This document shows, one piece after another, positions 16,938 through 27,600 of a stretch of 64,000 bases of DNA. Source of the DNA: Saccharomycopsis phalli (taxonomy: Eukaryota; Ascomycota; Saccharomycetes; Ascoideales; Saccharomycopsidaceae); assembly GCA_020342235.1 (NCBI GenBank), contig CP073214.1:1178001-1242000 (forward strand). Direction: 5' to 3'. The notes beneath the pieces are model-generated. The model was not told the DNA's origin. It searched no databases and saw only the letters and a program-made list of their open reading frames with translations. The first letter of the stretch is position 1. Each line of letters starts with the position of its first letter. A program made the position numbers and the translations under genes.

Positions 16938-19079
16938 TTATACGCCCAGTCTGAATACCCCCTTACCGCCATTTCTCATTTGAATAGTCTCATGCTTTTC
17001 CAAAACATACAATGCATGGTTCAACCCATCCAATGTGTACCCTTTGCCGTCAATAAACTCCTTTTTCAAAGTATTGTAACTAGTACTCCATCCCATTGGC
17101 AATCTACGTTTCAATTCTTGCTCAATCAGCCGCACCTCCTTCACCAAATCAGCACGGATGTTACTACCCTCATTCACCGCGTTCATGGTAGAAGCCCTGA
17201 ACAATCTAATCGCTTCGTCCACATGCTGCTCAGTAGCCACTGGCGACAAGTGAAGCTTGGCAATACTCTCTGAGATTCTCACAATGGCTTCCAACTGTCT
17301 GATTGTAATAGGGATCGACGATCTCTCGTTCCTCTGCTGCTCGCCGGTATGCACCTGCTTTCTAATCTCAATAAAGTAGGACGATAGTTTCTCAGCCGCC
17401 TCTTCGGACAAACGCGGCGCACATTTTAAGCGACAGTAGTTGATGTACTTGCGCATTTTGTCCATGTCATATTCACCCATGACAGCAGTTTGCGTGTTTT
17501 TGCCCGTGTGTATATCCAACACATGAGCAGCAATCTCCATGTCACGCTTCTCATTGTGCTCGTCCTTGACAATGAAGATCATGTCAAATCTCGACAAAAT
17601 TGTCGTCTGGAAATCGATGTTTTCACCAGGCAGCTTCATGTCATCATATCGGCCGAAAATAGGATTTGCTGCCGCCAACACCGAAGTTCTACTGTTAAGA
17701 ATCGTGGTGATTCCCGCCTTGGCAATACTAATGGTTTGCTGCTCCATAGCTTCGTGGATAGCCACTCTGTCTTCATCTCTCATTTTGTCAAATTCGTCAA
17801 TGCATACAATTCCACCATCGGCCAACACCATGGCACCTCCTTCAAGATAAAATTCCCGTGTCATTGGATCACGCTGCACCGACGCAGTCAAACCTGCTGC
17901 AGATGATCCTTTACCAGAGGTGTACACGGAAACCGGAGCAACCTTTTCAGAGAACTTCAACAACTGCGACTTGGCAGTACCTGGGTCTCCCAACAATAGC
18001 ACGTTAATATCACCTCTCAATCTTAAGCCGTCCGGCAAGATCTTCTTACTACCACCCATCAAAAGACATAAAATGGCCTTCTTGATATCCACGTTGCCGA
18101 AAATGGCAGGGGCAATCGAGCTCGAGAACTTTTCATAAATTTGCGGGTCCCTCGACATCTTGATGAATTCTTCCTCCTCCTCAGGACTAAATATATTATT
18201 AACCTCATTGTCATTCTCGCTGCTGATCCCCAATACCCTGATGTATGCATTTCTAATAGCCACCGCAGAAGACTTGGCCTTGTGCTGCTGATAGATCGAA
18301 TATATCCCAGTGATCGTGACACGACTACCTGGCTTTACTTGATTGGTGAGATGTCTATCGCACGATATAGTAATATGCCGAGGCATCTCGCCCACGGGAA
18401 CGTGCTCATGTGATTCCTGCAACTTCAAAATCTGATGGTCCATAAACTGTGACTTGGAGTGCACAATGATATATGGATCAGGCGGACATTTCAATTTATC
18501 GCTTCCTGGCTGCTCCGGTGCCTCGCATCTATTAGGCAACTGTAAACTACCGAAACCAGAGTTCACCTGCAATCTCATGGTGTGTTTACAGTTTCGACAC
18601 ATGATCTGCACACTGGTAGCTTTGGACAGCAATACCGAGGCGGAAATAATTATCCCGGGAACACGGACAATCCGCGAGATGTTCCCCGAGTCCAAGTCTC
18701 TTATGGATATTTGCTGGTCGTTCGAATAAAGAATTAATTGGCACTGGACATTCATTATATCGTCCTTCAAGTAGGCAATGGTCTTGGCAGCATCAGAAAT
18801 AGCAGATTCAAATAAAGGAACCATAAGCGCCGGATCGTCTGTCAACTTCTGGTTGAGTTCCTCGTTGTACCGAATTAAATCATCCGACTTGACCCGCAAG
18901 TATGGCTGGTTAATAAGAAGGTTCTCCCTCAATTGGTCTCTGTATAAGAAACTGGAATTTTCCCTATACTCTAATATAAACGTCTTGAACGCCTTGATAA
19001 TATCAGAGTTAGTTTCCTCCGTGGCATCTTCGCCTGCAAGAACCCGTGCAGTATAAACATCATTTCTATCAAACGACAT
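16938..19079 (-). CDS. MCM5: MCM helicase subunit Mcm5 (Cdc46)
   Basis: 713 residues from [14 protein letters not shown], which matches the start of yeast Mcm5 (775). It is one of six subunits of the replicative helicase loaded at origins. Visible: the N-terminal zinc site (MCRNCKH ... LPNRC ... LKC), Walker A GDPGTAKS, Walker B CIDEFDKM, the arginine finger SRFD, and a C-terminal winged helix ([17 protein letters not shown]). The frame continues 44 codons upstream through unconserved sequence, so the later ATG is used. It is convergent with FAS2 and divergent from ATG17, with an MCB box between them. Confidence 0.97.
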   Translation of the reverse strand: MSFDRNDVYTARVLAGEDATEETNSDIIKAFKTFILEYRENSSFLYRDQLRENLLINQPYLRVKSDDLIRYNEELNQKLTDDPALMVPLFESAISDAAKTIAYLKDDIMNVQCQLILYSNDQQISIRDLDSGNISRIVRVPGIIISASVLLSKATSVQIMCRNCKHTMRLQVNSGFGSLQLPNRCEAPEQPGSDKLKCPPDPYIIVHSKSQFMDHQILKLQESHEHVPVGEMPRHITISCDRHLTNQVKPGSRVTITGIYSIYQQHKAKSSAVAIRNAYIRVLGISSENDNEVNNIFSPEEEEEFIKMSRDPQIYEKFSSSIAPAIFGNVDIKKAILCLLMGGSKKILPDGLRLRGDINVLLLGDPGTAKSQLLKFSEKVAPVSVYTSGKGSSAAGLTASVQRDPMTREFYLEGGAMVLADGGIVCIDEFDKMRDEDRVAIHEAMEQQTISIAKAGITTILNSRTSVLAAANPIFGRYDDMKLPGENIDFQTTILSRFDMIFIVKDEHNEKRDMEIAAHVLDIHTGKNTQTAVMGEYDMDKMRKYINYCRLKCAPRLSEEAAEKLSSYFIEIRKQVHTGEQQRNERSSIPITIRQLEAIVRISESIAKLHLSPVATEQHVDEAIRLFRASTMNAVNEGSNIRADLVKEVRLIEQELKRRLPMGWSTSYNTLKKEFIDGKGYTLDGLNHALYVLEKHETIQMRNGGKGVFRLGV

Positions 19080-19119
19080 TGGGAGATTTGTACAATGAAA
19101 AAATTCACGTTGGGAAATA

Positions 19120-19125
19120 ACGCGT
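19120..19125. promoter_or_regulatory. MCB box (ACGCGT) upstream of MCM5
   Basis: ACGCGT followed by CGCG, 41 bases upstream of the MCM5 start codon and about 90 from ATG17. MCB elements bind the MBF complex and drive G1/S transcription of replication genes in yeasts, which fits MCM5. The site is inside the short shared promoter, so ATG17 could also feel it. Confidence 0.6.
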
Positions 19126-19217
19126 CGCGCAAGGTGCAGGGATGCAGGTGGTGCAAGGGTGTTAGTACCCAATGGAGCTGTCACCGATGAGATGCTTATC
19201 ATGGTCATCACAGTTCA

Positions 19218-20711
19218 ATGAACCATGTTACATTGACTGAACTCAAAAAATGGCATGACCACTCAGTACAGTGCCTTAGCGATAGTAAGCAAATCGCTAC
19301 ACTGACTGCTGATGTGTTGAAGCAATTGAAAACTATTTTGGACAGCAACAACATGTTGATTTTGCGGATTAATTATTTGATTGGATATTTGAAGGACCAG
19401 ATAGGGTTGATGAATCAGATATCCAAGGGCTTGAAAGAGTTTAACAAGAGGTACCAGGACAAGTTTGTGAAAAATATAAATTACTTGAACCAGCTCATGA
19501 GCCAGTTGAATCAGGAGTTGACAGACTTGAATAATATAAAGATCGACCAAGGGATTGTGGGAGTATTCACACAGGTGGGCAAACCAGAAGTTGATACCCA
19601 AGATTCACAGGGAAAAGAATCAGAAAAGAAACCAAATTCCCTATCACTTTATTCACTTCTTTCGCTTGATGAGTTTCTCAAGTGTCAGCAAAATTTAGAG
19701 GTCTTGAATGAGAGCTTTACCCACCTCAACAACTATCTCAGCAACAACCAGATCAACTTTTTTGAAATAAATTTGATAAATTTCAACAACTATTTCCAGA
19801 ATTTGTTGAATCAATATAATAATATCATCAAGTACTTTTATAGCGACTTGACCGAGTTGAACTTGTATGGTAACGACAATAAGTTGTCAATCAACAGTAA
19901 CGAAAAATACTCTTTGCTTATCAATTATTACGAAAATGAAATGACTTCATTGTTGACGAGTCTAACACATCATTATGACCAATGTAACGAGGGTATTCTT
20001 TTATATGAAAAGAAGAGATTTGACCAATTGAAATTACTAGCCCCAATATTGGCAAATGACTCTCTCGAGGCACACAGTGTGGTGAAGGACATTGAAATGT
20101 TGTATTTAAAGATTCATAAAGTGTTTTTAAACAATAACTTGACAAATTTAATGACCAACTTGACCAGCATTTTCAACGATCTTATCGTGAATAATTTCAT
20201 TCTAGGTGACTTTCTTAAAAAGACAAACCACGACTTAAAAATAGAGTCGAGCTTGAGCCAGTTGAATCGTATGAACTTTAATTTCCTAAAGAGCTACTTG
20301 AATATTCAGGATGAACAGGATGTCATTAACTTGGACTTGAAAGAGAATATAGACGTCATTAAGAATTATTTAGTGTTTTTGAGAAGCTTCAAGGTCAGCT
20401 ATTTCAAGTTTGTCTTGGAGATCAATCGAAAGGCCCAACTCAATAAGAAAATTCAAAAGCTCATTTCTAATTTTGTCAATAAATTGAATGAGATGGAGGC
20501 AGAGGAGAGTGAGGATTATAAAAATTTTGAAGAATTTCTACCAAGTCACATCTATAATATAATAAAAGGTAAGAACAAAAAGAGAGTGCCCAATGTGGAG
20601 ATTATTTCACAGTTTGAAGAACTTCCTGAATTGGATGACGAAACATTAAAAGGTGCCATGGAAGGAATGAAAATACATGATTCAATCACTAATACTGGGA
20701 GTTTGAAATAA
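19218..20711 (+). CDS. ATG17: Autophagy scaffold protein Atg17
   Basis: 497 residues, against 417 in baker's yeast, predicted almost wholly helical and coiled coil. The best matches to Atg17 are the segment MTSLLTSLTHHYDQC..EGILLYEKK (yeast: MNSLTQHFDKTLLLQDKK) and the C-terminal FLPSHIYNII (yeast: YLPETIW). The N-terminal ILRINYLIGYLKDQIGLMNQI also fits the family. Atg17 dimerises as a crescent with Atg29-Atg31 and recruits Atg1-Atg13 to the pre-autophagosomal site on starvation. The extra length is Asn/Leu-rich loops. The family is divergent, so this is confident but not certain. Confidence 0.85.
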   Translation: MNHVTLTELKKWHDHSVQCLSDSKQIATLTADVLKQLKTILDSNNMLILRINYLIGYLKDQIGLMNQISKGLKEFNKRYQDKFVKNINYLNQLMSQLNQELTDLNNIKIDQGIVGVFTQVGKPEVDTQDSQGKESEKKPNSLSLYSLLSLDEFLKCQQNLEVLNESFTHLNNYLSNNQINFFEINLINFNNYFQNLLNQYNNIIKYFYSDLTELNLYGNDNKLSINSNEKYSLLINYYENEMTSLLTSLTHHYDQCNEGILLYEKKRFDQLKLLAPILANDSLEAHSVVKDIEMLYLKIHKVFLNNNLTNLMTNLTSIFNDLIVNNFILGDFLKKTNHDLKIESSLSQLNRMNFNFLKSYLNIQDEQDVINLDLKENIDVIKNYLVFLRSFKVSYFKFVLEINRKAQLNKKIQKLISNFVNKLNEMEAEESEDYKNFEEFLPSHIYNIIKGKNKKRVPNVEIISQFEELPELDDETLKGAMEGMKIHDSITNTGSLK

Positions 20712-21003
20712 AGAATCTGTGTTATTCACGACTTTTAAGTATTTACTGCTGAGCCCAGGACTTGTACAAGAGGTCTAGACGTATCGCAAGAATGGTGGAT
20801 GAAGTATCTTTAAACACATCATAATATATTATAATTCTATGCATTTATTTCTTCTTTGGGACCGTATGATAGAAACACATTATAGAGGTGAGCGTATTGT
20901 GGCTAAGCAACTTGTGGAATTTCTACATGGTTGCATGATATTATAACGTAATTAGTATATGTGTATATTGTAAATTAATCCTCGTTCTTGTTGGCCAGTG
21001 TTG
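20712..21003. other. Intergenic, between convergent ATG17 and C2H2 regulator
   Basis: About 290 AT-rich bases, the terminators of two convergent genes. No ORF, repeat or RNA gene is recognised. Confidence 0.5.
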
Positions 21004-23151
21004 CTAATCTTGTTGAATGCCTATCTTGCCAAGGCTTCTTTCAATACAGTGTTTAAACAACTGAACAAACTCCTGAGCCAATTCCCAGCGATAGTCGGCC
21101 ATAGATTCAATAACTAGCCTTAGAAGACCCACGACGTTCTTCTTATCGGGTATCAATGTCAAATGTCTCGACTGCAAGTTCAGAATCCGGTTGAACTCGG
21201 TGGCATTGACAGCATGATGGTGCATCTTGAGACTAGCTGCCATTGAAAGCAGACTTTTGATCCGTTGGAGGTATGTGACGCCGTCTTCCATTTCGGGAAT
21301 CAATTCTGCTGCTAGGTTATCCTTTGGAAATGACAATTGCTCTGCGCCCTCGGTAGAGAAGACAAATGCCCAGACAGTCAACGCAGCAATGAACAACAGA
21401 TAACAGCGTTCCTTCATGGGGTCTGTGATGCAACTGAATCCACCAGGCGTCAAGTACAACTCAAACAAGTAGAAGTACGCGTGTATCACCAGGAGTTTCT
21501 TGTTGGCTGCCCACTGGTTAACCCTGGCTTGTGCTACTTCGTAGTCAATGGGGTTTGCTCTGACGTTCATTCTGAGTTTGGCACCGGCATATATTACCAA
21601 GTCGTAGTGGTTTATTCTCATGCAAATGTGTGCAATATGATATGCCGGAAACTTGCATTTTTGGTCCTGGAAGTACTTGCTGGCCTTGGTGTTGATGGAG
21701 GCAGATTCGCTACTGCAACAACCTTCCATGTTGTCATGCACTAGAAAGTCCAAGATGTAGTCGAAATAGTCCTTCCAGGCATCACCTTCCTCCCATCCAA
21801 GTGCAGTGGTTTGCAAGTCACCTTGCTGAAGCTGATATATGATTGCTAGTAGCCCTGAGAGAAGAATCTTCTTTCCAAAGACGCCCGCCAGAACAAGTTT
21901 ATTTTTTAAAAGATTACGGAGCTGCTTGAGAAACGGTGTCGGTCGAGCATCACTAGATTCAGTGGCTTGCCATAGACTCTCGTCACACGGCATGGGTAGC
22001 TGTATTTGATAAGCATATAGCATGCCCAAGTGACCGAAAATTAATGCGTGTGTCAGATCAATGTAAAATGCCATGAGAGTCGCTCTGTTCAAGGACTCGC
22101 ATTCGATCCATTGCTCCCACATCTCATCATCACCTACGACGTTGGGCTTCACTGGATTACCACCAAGGGTCGGTGTTCGACGGAGGATCTGGATGATAGT
22201 GGCCTGATGAAGGTAGTTGCGCTCATGTAAGGTTCGCGAGGAAAAGCTCTTTTCGTAATATCCTAGAATAAGCAAACTCTGAATCACCCATGTCTTTGCT
22301 GGGAACTCAATATCCCTCAGCTCAAACAACTTCCAACGAATCGGCACACAGATTGAGTCGGCCAATTTGTCTGGGTCTCTTAGAAACTGTTTCTCAGAAC
22401 AGTGCAGCAACCCGGCACCTAGCATAATCATAGAAAGAACTAGTAAGCCCGGGGCCTCGTTTGGATTGAATGAAGGCTGGTGGAGAAACGGATACTGTAC
22501 ATGAAACAACGACCAATAAATGTCTAAGCAGTGCTCAAAGGCATGCACAGAAGCATCTGGAAGATTTACCAAGTCAGGAATAATACCAATGAGTAATTGG
22601 AATGTGTGGTGATCGATAACTTGGCTGTGCGACTCCAAGGGCTTGTACAAACCATTGATTGACTTGGGCATGGTGTACATGTTGGAGTGGAGAATATTGT
22701 AATTCAGAATATCAGCATCCAAATTAAAGTCATCCAACTGGATGTTTATCCAGTTGTTGAGTATCGGTGACGTTGGAATAGACCCAATACTCGGATGATT
22801 GTTTGTATTTTGATTGATCTCCGTCAGTACGGTATGGCTATGGTGCTTGGTGGTGATCTGCGGCTCAACCTGGAATGACAAGGTGCTCATGCCTTTAAAC
22901 TCTTTATTCTTGGAAGATTTCAATTCAAAGATTCGGAGCTGTTCTTGCTTTTGCATTTTCCGCTCATGGCGTTTCTGATGCCGATCCTTTAGATCACTTC
23001 TTACAAATGTCTTTGAGCAATTGGGCCACAGACACTTATATATTACCGAAGGATTATGGTTTAATTTATGACGAGTTAAATGCTCGGTCCGCGTGAAGGT
23101 CTTGTTACAGCCCTCATAGTCACATACGAACCGACCATTTTTTGGCGACAT
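21004..23151 (-). CDS. C2H2 zinc-finger transcription factor with fungal regulator domain
   Basis: 715 residues. Two N-terminal fingers in tandem: CDYEGC..HLTRHKLNH (about 10-32) and CLWPNC..LKDRHQKRH (about 40-62), then a basic stretch. Residues 170-600 form a helical middle region like the fungal-specific transcription factor domain (HQPSFNPNEAPGLLVLSMIMLGAG; ILGYYEKSFSSRTLHERNYLH). This architecture matches the Rsf2/Tda9/YPR022C group of yeast regulators and the related Adr1-type family. I cannot assign an exact ortholog, and its target genes are unknown. The start ATG is seven codons before the first finger and divergent from BUD13, 79 bases away. Confidence 0.85.
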   Translation of the reverse strand: MSPKNGRFVCDYEGCNKTFTRTEHLTRHKLNHNPSVIYKCLWPNCSKTFVRSDLKDRHQKRHERKMQKQEQLRIFELKSSKNKEFKGMSTLSFQVEPQITTKHHSHTVLTEINQNTNNHPSIGSIPTSPILNNWINIQLDDFNLDADILNYNILHSNMYTMPKSINGLYKPLESHSQVIDHHTFQLLIGIIPDLVNLPDASVHAFEHCLDIYWSLFHVQYPFLHQPSFNPNEAPGLLVLSMIMLGAGLLHCSEKQFLRDPDKLADSICVPIRWKLFELRDIEFPAKTWVIQSLLILGYYEKSFSSRTLHERNYLHQATIIQILRRTPTLGGNPVKPNVVGDDEMWEQWIECESLNRATLMAFYIDLTHALIFGHLGMLYAYQIQLPMPCDESLWQATESSDARPTPFLKQLRNLLKNKLVLAGVFGKKILLSGLLAIIYQLQQGDLQTTALGWEEGDAWKDYFDYILDFLVHDNMEGCCSSESASINTKASKYFQDQKCKFPAYHIAHICMRINHYDLVIYAGAKLRMNVRANPIDYEVAQARVNQWAANKKLLVIHAYFYLFELYLTPGGFSCITDPMKERCYLLFIAALTVWAFVFSTEGAEQLSFPKDNLAAELIPEMEDGVTYLQRIKSLLSMAASLKMHHHAVNATEFNRILNLQSRHLTLIPDKKNVVGLLRLVIESMADYRWELAQEFVQLFKHCIERSLGKIGIQQD

Positions 23152-23229
23152 GATGTTGTGCTTGTATTTTTAATCTGGAGTAATTAACCGGGACACCCAG
23201 AAAAAAGCTGACAGGATCTTTAATACTAC

Positions 23230-23808
23230 ATGAGCCTCGAGAAGTATCTTAGCAAGAACTACGGATTAAAAAGTAAAACAAACAAGAAAAAATTAAAGAA
23301 ATTAAAGGATACCAAGAAAGTAACAAAAGATATACAGGAGAAACCCCAGCTTGAGGTTACAGAAACTAGCCAGCCCTCGACCATCTTCAGAAATGAAAAG
23401 GGTCAAATCATAGATATAAACGATCACTTGAGCCAGCAAGCTAATAAGGAGCGCCAGTTGGAATTGAAGAAACTACAAAAAAACTACAGCGAGTTGGATA
23501 GCATAAAAAACCAGGAGCTCCAAGAGAGCTTGAGCAATGCAAAGTCACAAAAGGTTAATGTTACCAGTGATGACGTCCAATTGAATCAAGAGCGGCGGCA
23601 GCATGTATTTGAGGATGATCCACTTTTGATGTTTGAGAAGAAAGAGACCGTTGCCAAGGTTAATGTCAGTAAGACTGGGCGAAAATTATACAACGGGGTA
23701 CCACCCCCTAATAGATTTAACATTGTTCCAGGATATAGATGGGATGGTATAGACCGGAGCAATGGATTTGAATTAAAGTGGTTTGATAAGCAGTATGAAA
23801 GAAATTAG
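23230..23808 (+). CDS. BUD13: Pre-mRNA splicing factor Bud13 (Cwc26), RES complex
   Basis: 192 residues, against 266 in baker's yeast. The C-terminus carries the Bud13/Cwc26 hallmark: PPPNRFNIVPGYRWDGIDRS, then NGFELKWF. The N-terminus MSLEKYLSKNYG and a Lys-rich helix are also typical. Bud13 joins Snu17 and Pml1 in the RES complex, which binds the activated spliceosome and helps splicing and nuclear retention of unspliced RNA. Several genes in this window have short introns that would depend on such factors. The middle charged helix is shorter than usual. Confidence 0.93.
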   Translation: MSLEKYLSKNYGLKSKTNKKKLKKLKDTKKVTKDIQEKPQLEVTETSQPSTIFRNEKGQIIDINDHLSQQANKERQLELKKLQKNYSELDSIKNQELQESLSNAKSQKVNVTSDDVQLNQERRQHVFEDDPLLMFEKKETVAKVNVSKTGRKLYNGVPPPNRFNIVPGYRWDGIDRSNGFELKWFDKQYERN

Positions 23809-24641
23809 CCAAGGATATTAGCCAATTTCAAGACGATTATGCTCATGGTATGCCGATGACATGCTCTACTAGATTTGGTGTCATTGACTTGGTATAATCA
23901 AAAGTATTGGCATTAGAATAATCTTTGGACTTGTATGGTTGTGGTATTAAGTTAATTGGCTTGATCATTCAATCATAGCAACAATTTTAGTTCTTGGCTT
24001 GTTTACCCATTGGAATGCCTAATAATGATAAATAAGCCACTAGACCATTAGTTGATCTATAATTCTAAAGCATCCAGACAAACAATTTAGAATTAGTCCT
24101 GTAATACAGAGGAGCAATGTGTTGTTGCGTTACGCTTTCTGAATATTAACTGAAAGCCTACATAGATTTAGCATTAATATGACGATACAAAACAATAATC
24201 ATAAACGATCCACATCAGCTAATAAGATTGCGATAGTCTTTTGAGATTGCTAATATTGTCTAATAATACCTTGATTCCTGTTCTCGGCATTGGAGTCCTG
24301 AAAGTACCAATGCAGTGCATCCAGACACCTCTTAATGACTGGTGTTTGGAAGTATGGCATGGTTACGGTGCACTGAGTTACTTCTTTGTGATTTTGTGAT
24401 TCTGTGATTCTGTGGTTTGAGGTTTTCCGTTTCTGTGACGCTCATTTGTGGCTGACCCCACCCATCGCATCCGAACACCAATTCATGTCTATGTTTGGAT
24501 GCTAAGTCAGCCACTCATTACAAGTTACTCTTGTGGTGCTTACACTAAATAGCCCTCAGAATCATTCTTTTCCATCTAATTTACTACAAATTTAATCCGA
24601 AATACTGTACACTCAATATCTTCATTTTTTTTCTTGCGCTT
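23809..24641. other. Intergenic region between BUD13 and XRN1 3' ends
   Basis: About 830 AT-rich bases between two convergent genes, longer than terminators need. It holds a short run of TGATTCTGTG-like repeats near 24389-24420. No ORF with family resemblance is seen, and I could not recognise a structured RNA. A non-coding RNA here cannot be excluded. Confidence 0.45.
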
Positions 24642-27600
24642 TCATTGACTTCCGCCTCTTCCTCTTCCTCTTCCTCTTCCTCTCCCCCTTCCTCTTCCTC
24701 TACCTCTACCACGTCCTCTACCACGTCCTCCTTCTCCATAAGAGCTGTCTTCCGTTTTCAAAGCACCCATACCTTGTAGCAACCCCTTTAATTCGGTCGT
24801 AGCCTCGGCAGTTTCTTGAAAATTAGGCGGCGGAATAGAATTTGGAGGTGGGGCAGCCATGAATTGCGGAACTGCAAATGGCGCTGGTGGAGCCGCGGTG
24901 TCGTTATAAACTCCGTTCATGATAGCAGAATAAACCTCTTGTGCTGCTTTATCAGAATCAATATTTCTACTAGAAGCAGAAATAACGGGAGCAGTAGCTT
25001 TATCAGGCACATCTTCCAGCTTGTTCTCCTTCTTCAATAAACTAAGTAATTTCTTAGAAGCATCCACCCCCTTATCAGTGGCCTGACTTTCATCACCAGT
25101 CACATGCTTGCTCTTATTAGATGAAGCAACTTTGTCCTTACTTTTTTCAGACTTCTGTAGTGACTTTGGTTGAGACTTTGATTGAAATTTCTGCTGGGGC
25201 TTTGGGACCCTGTTTTGGGATCGTGCCTTCTTCACCTGAGAGGATTTATTGCTATGATAAATCAATTGCTTGTTTGTCAAGTTCAAAAAACCGTCGGTTT
25301 GCACAGTCAACCCTCTCGAGGTAGTCAATCTACCACCCAAGTTATTTCCATTGATCAATGGCAGGTCGAATACCACATTTAAGCTCACCTTATCCATATC
25401 AACGTTAATGCCAACAATAGTACCCTTACTGAACAATGGGATCTTGCCATTGCCATTGACGTTCACAACTCTGTCTCCAACATCGAATTTTTGTTTCTTC
25501 AAAATTGGCCCACAATTGCTATTATCCAAGATAGCATCTACTGGGACAGATCTCAATTTGTAGACAATTTCTTCGTGCTTCTCCGCAGTATACTTGATGA
25601 AGTATGACTCAATATCCAAGATATCAGATCTGTTAAGCGATTCACTGTTCAAACCAGTGGTGTTAAAGCGGGCCTTTTTGACCTGCAAGTAGTCAAGCAA
25701 GACGTTTAATTTGTTGTCCAATCTAAGTGGGTCAGCAACCTCAGGGTACAAGTCCTGAATATTGATGTACTGGACATTGTTCTTTGTTTGCAAGATCAAG
25801 TTCTTGAAGAATGAAGGAAACATATTGCGGTATTCCTCAATTAAGTTCACAGCCAAGGTCGAGTACATCCAACCAAATGGACCTCTATTGGCGTATCCCA
25901 ATACCTTCAATTTCTTAGCCTCAAACTTCAAGTCCAAGCCAATATTGACCTTCTTTCCCTTGACATTTTCAATTATCCAGGATGACGCCAACTTCGACAA
26001 AAACAATGGATGAATATGTAGTTTCTGACACACTTCTTTGGACGAAAAGTACTTCAAGGCAAATTTCTCGCGTCTTGCCTTCTCAACACCGATTGAAGGT
26101 TCTTCTCCTTTGACAACCTTGCCCAATTGGATTACCAAATCGTTGTTTTTATGGTCTAACACAACAGCCTCATATCCATACGCAATATCTCCCAAGAAGG
26201 TGACTTTCTTGTTGATTGGAAATTCTTGCGCCACTGGACGAGGCGATCTTTCAATAAATCTTGGATCCTTGTTCACCACATCCTTGACCACCAATTGTAA
26301 AGGATACACTTCTGTGTTTTTGGAGTATGTCTTCACGTATCCGCCCTTATTGTTTCTAATCAAGCCGTTTGTAGAAGCTGTAGTTAAGATATATTCAACT
26401 TTACCAATATTGATTCCTTTGCTGGTATGGTAAGTTCGGTTCATTGATCTTCCAGTGTCCTTGAACTCCTTAATTTCTTCTTCTGTCAATATATCTTTGG
26501 CGGATTTCGTGTACTTAAAGCTACCGTCGCTAATACTCACGACTCTGGCTTCCTTCAAGAAAGGCCACGAAACATAAACATTTTTGCCCAAGAAGTTACT
26601 AATTACTTCTTCTGTGGTCAAGCCATCATACTGATTTGCAATGGTCACAAGCATTGACTCAGATCTAGAAGGTTGGTTGAAAATAACTAATCCAGCAAGT
26701 TCTAATTGACTGCCGTGGGAAATAGTTTCCATGGTAGGGAACCCAGCAAGAGCTTCTGCACCAGTTTTGACACCCTTGCACAAGACGTTAAGATTGGACT
26801 CTGCAGTCAAGTTCTCACTATAATCACCAGCTATTTGGCCCGGTAACAAGAACTCCAATTCGACACAGTGGTCAGCTAATAAATCTCCAAAAGATTTTGG
26901 TAATGAGGACTTGTACAAAGTGCTGGCCTGTGGATTAAATTTGAATGTCAAGTCGACAGCAAACGAATTTCTTCTCTTTTCTTCATCTGTCAATGATGCT
27001 TCATATGGCTTCATTGCCTCCACTAATCGCTTTTCGTCAACAAAGTTCAATTTAAGAACATATTCCCACTCTGCTGTCTTGCCGTTTTTATCAACCTCAA
27101 CCTCGTTTGGATAAAAGTCAATAATTGGCGAGTTAGGATCAAGCATCAAGGGTCTAAGGACCTTAGGCAACAATTGGTTGGATCTGGCAGGCAAGACACC
27201 CATGAGCTGCTGTAAAGGAAAAAAAGGTTTGTCCTTTGGGAACGTGACTTCAAAGTCGTCAGTAATCCGTTTGCCAATATCAGAGATTCTTGGAGCAAAG
27301 TGGTATTTATAGTACCAACTCCAGGATGGACATCCCTTGTAGTAGTAATACAACACCCATTGCAATCCCTGGAGGTAGTTGTAAGTCAACTCATCAAACT
27401 TGTCTGTATCATTCAAGTTAAAGCCAAACTTGGTGTCGTAGTACTTGTTCTTCCATTTGATGAAGGTTCTATCTTGCAAGTAACTGGTCAAGTTACTGAA
27501 CTCATCATCCTTGTCATCCTTCAATAACTGCTGAAGCTCTTCCTTGGTGACTTTACCAAAGCTCTCAGCATACTTCTCCACTAATTCGTGGGAATGGGCT

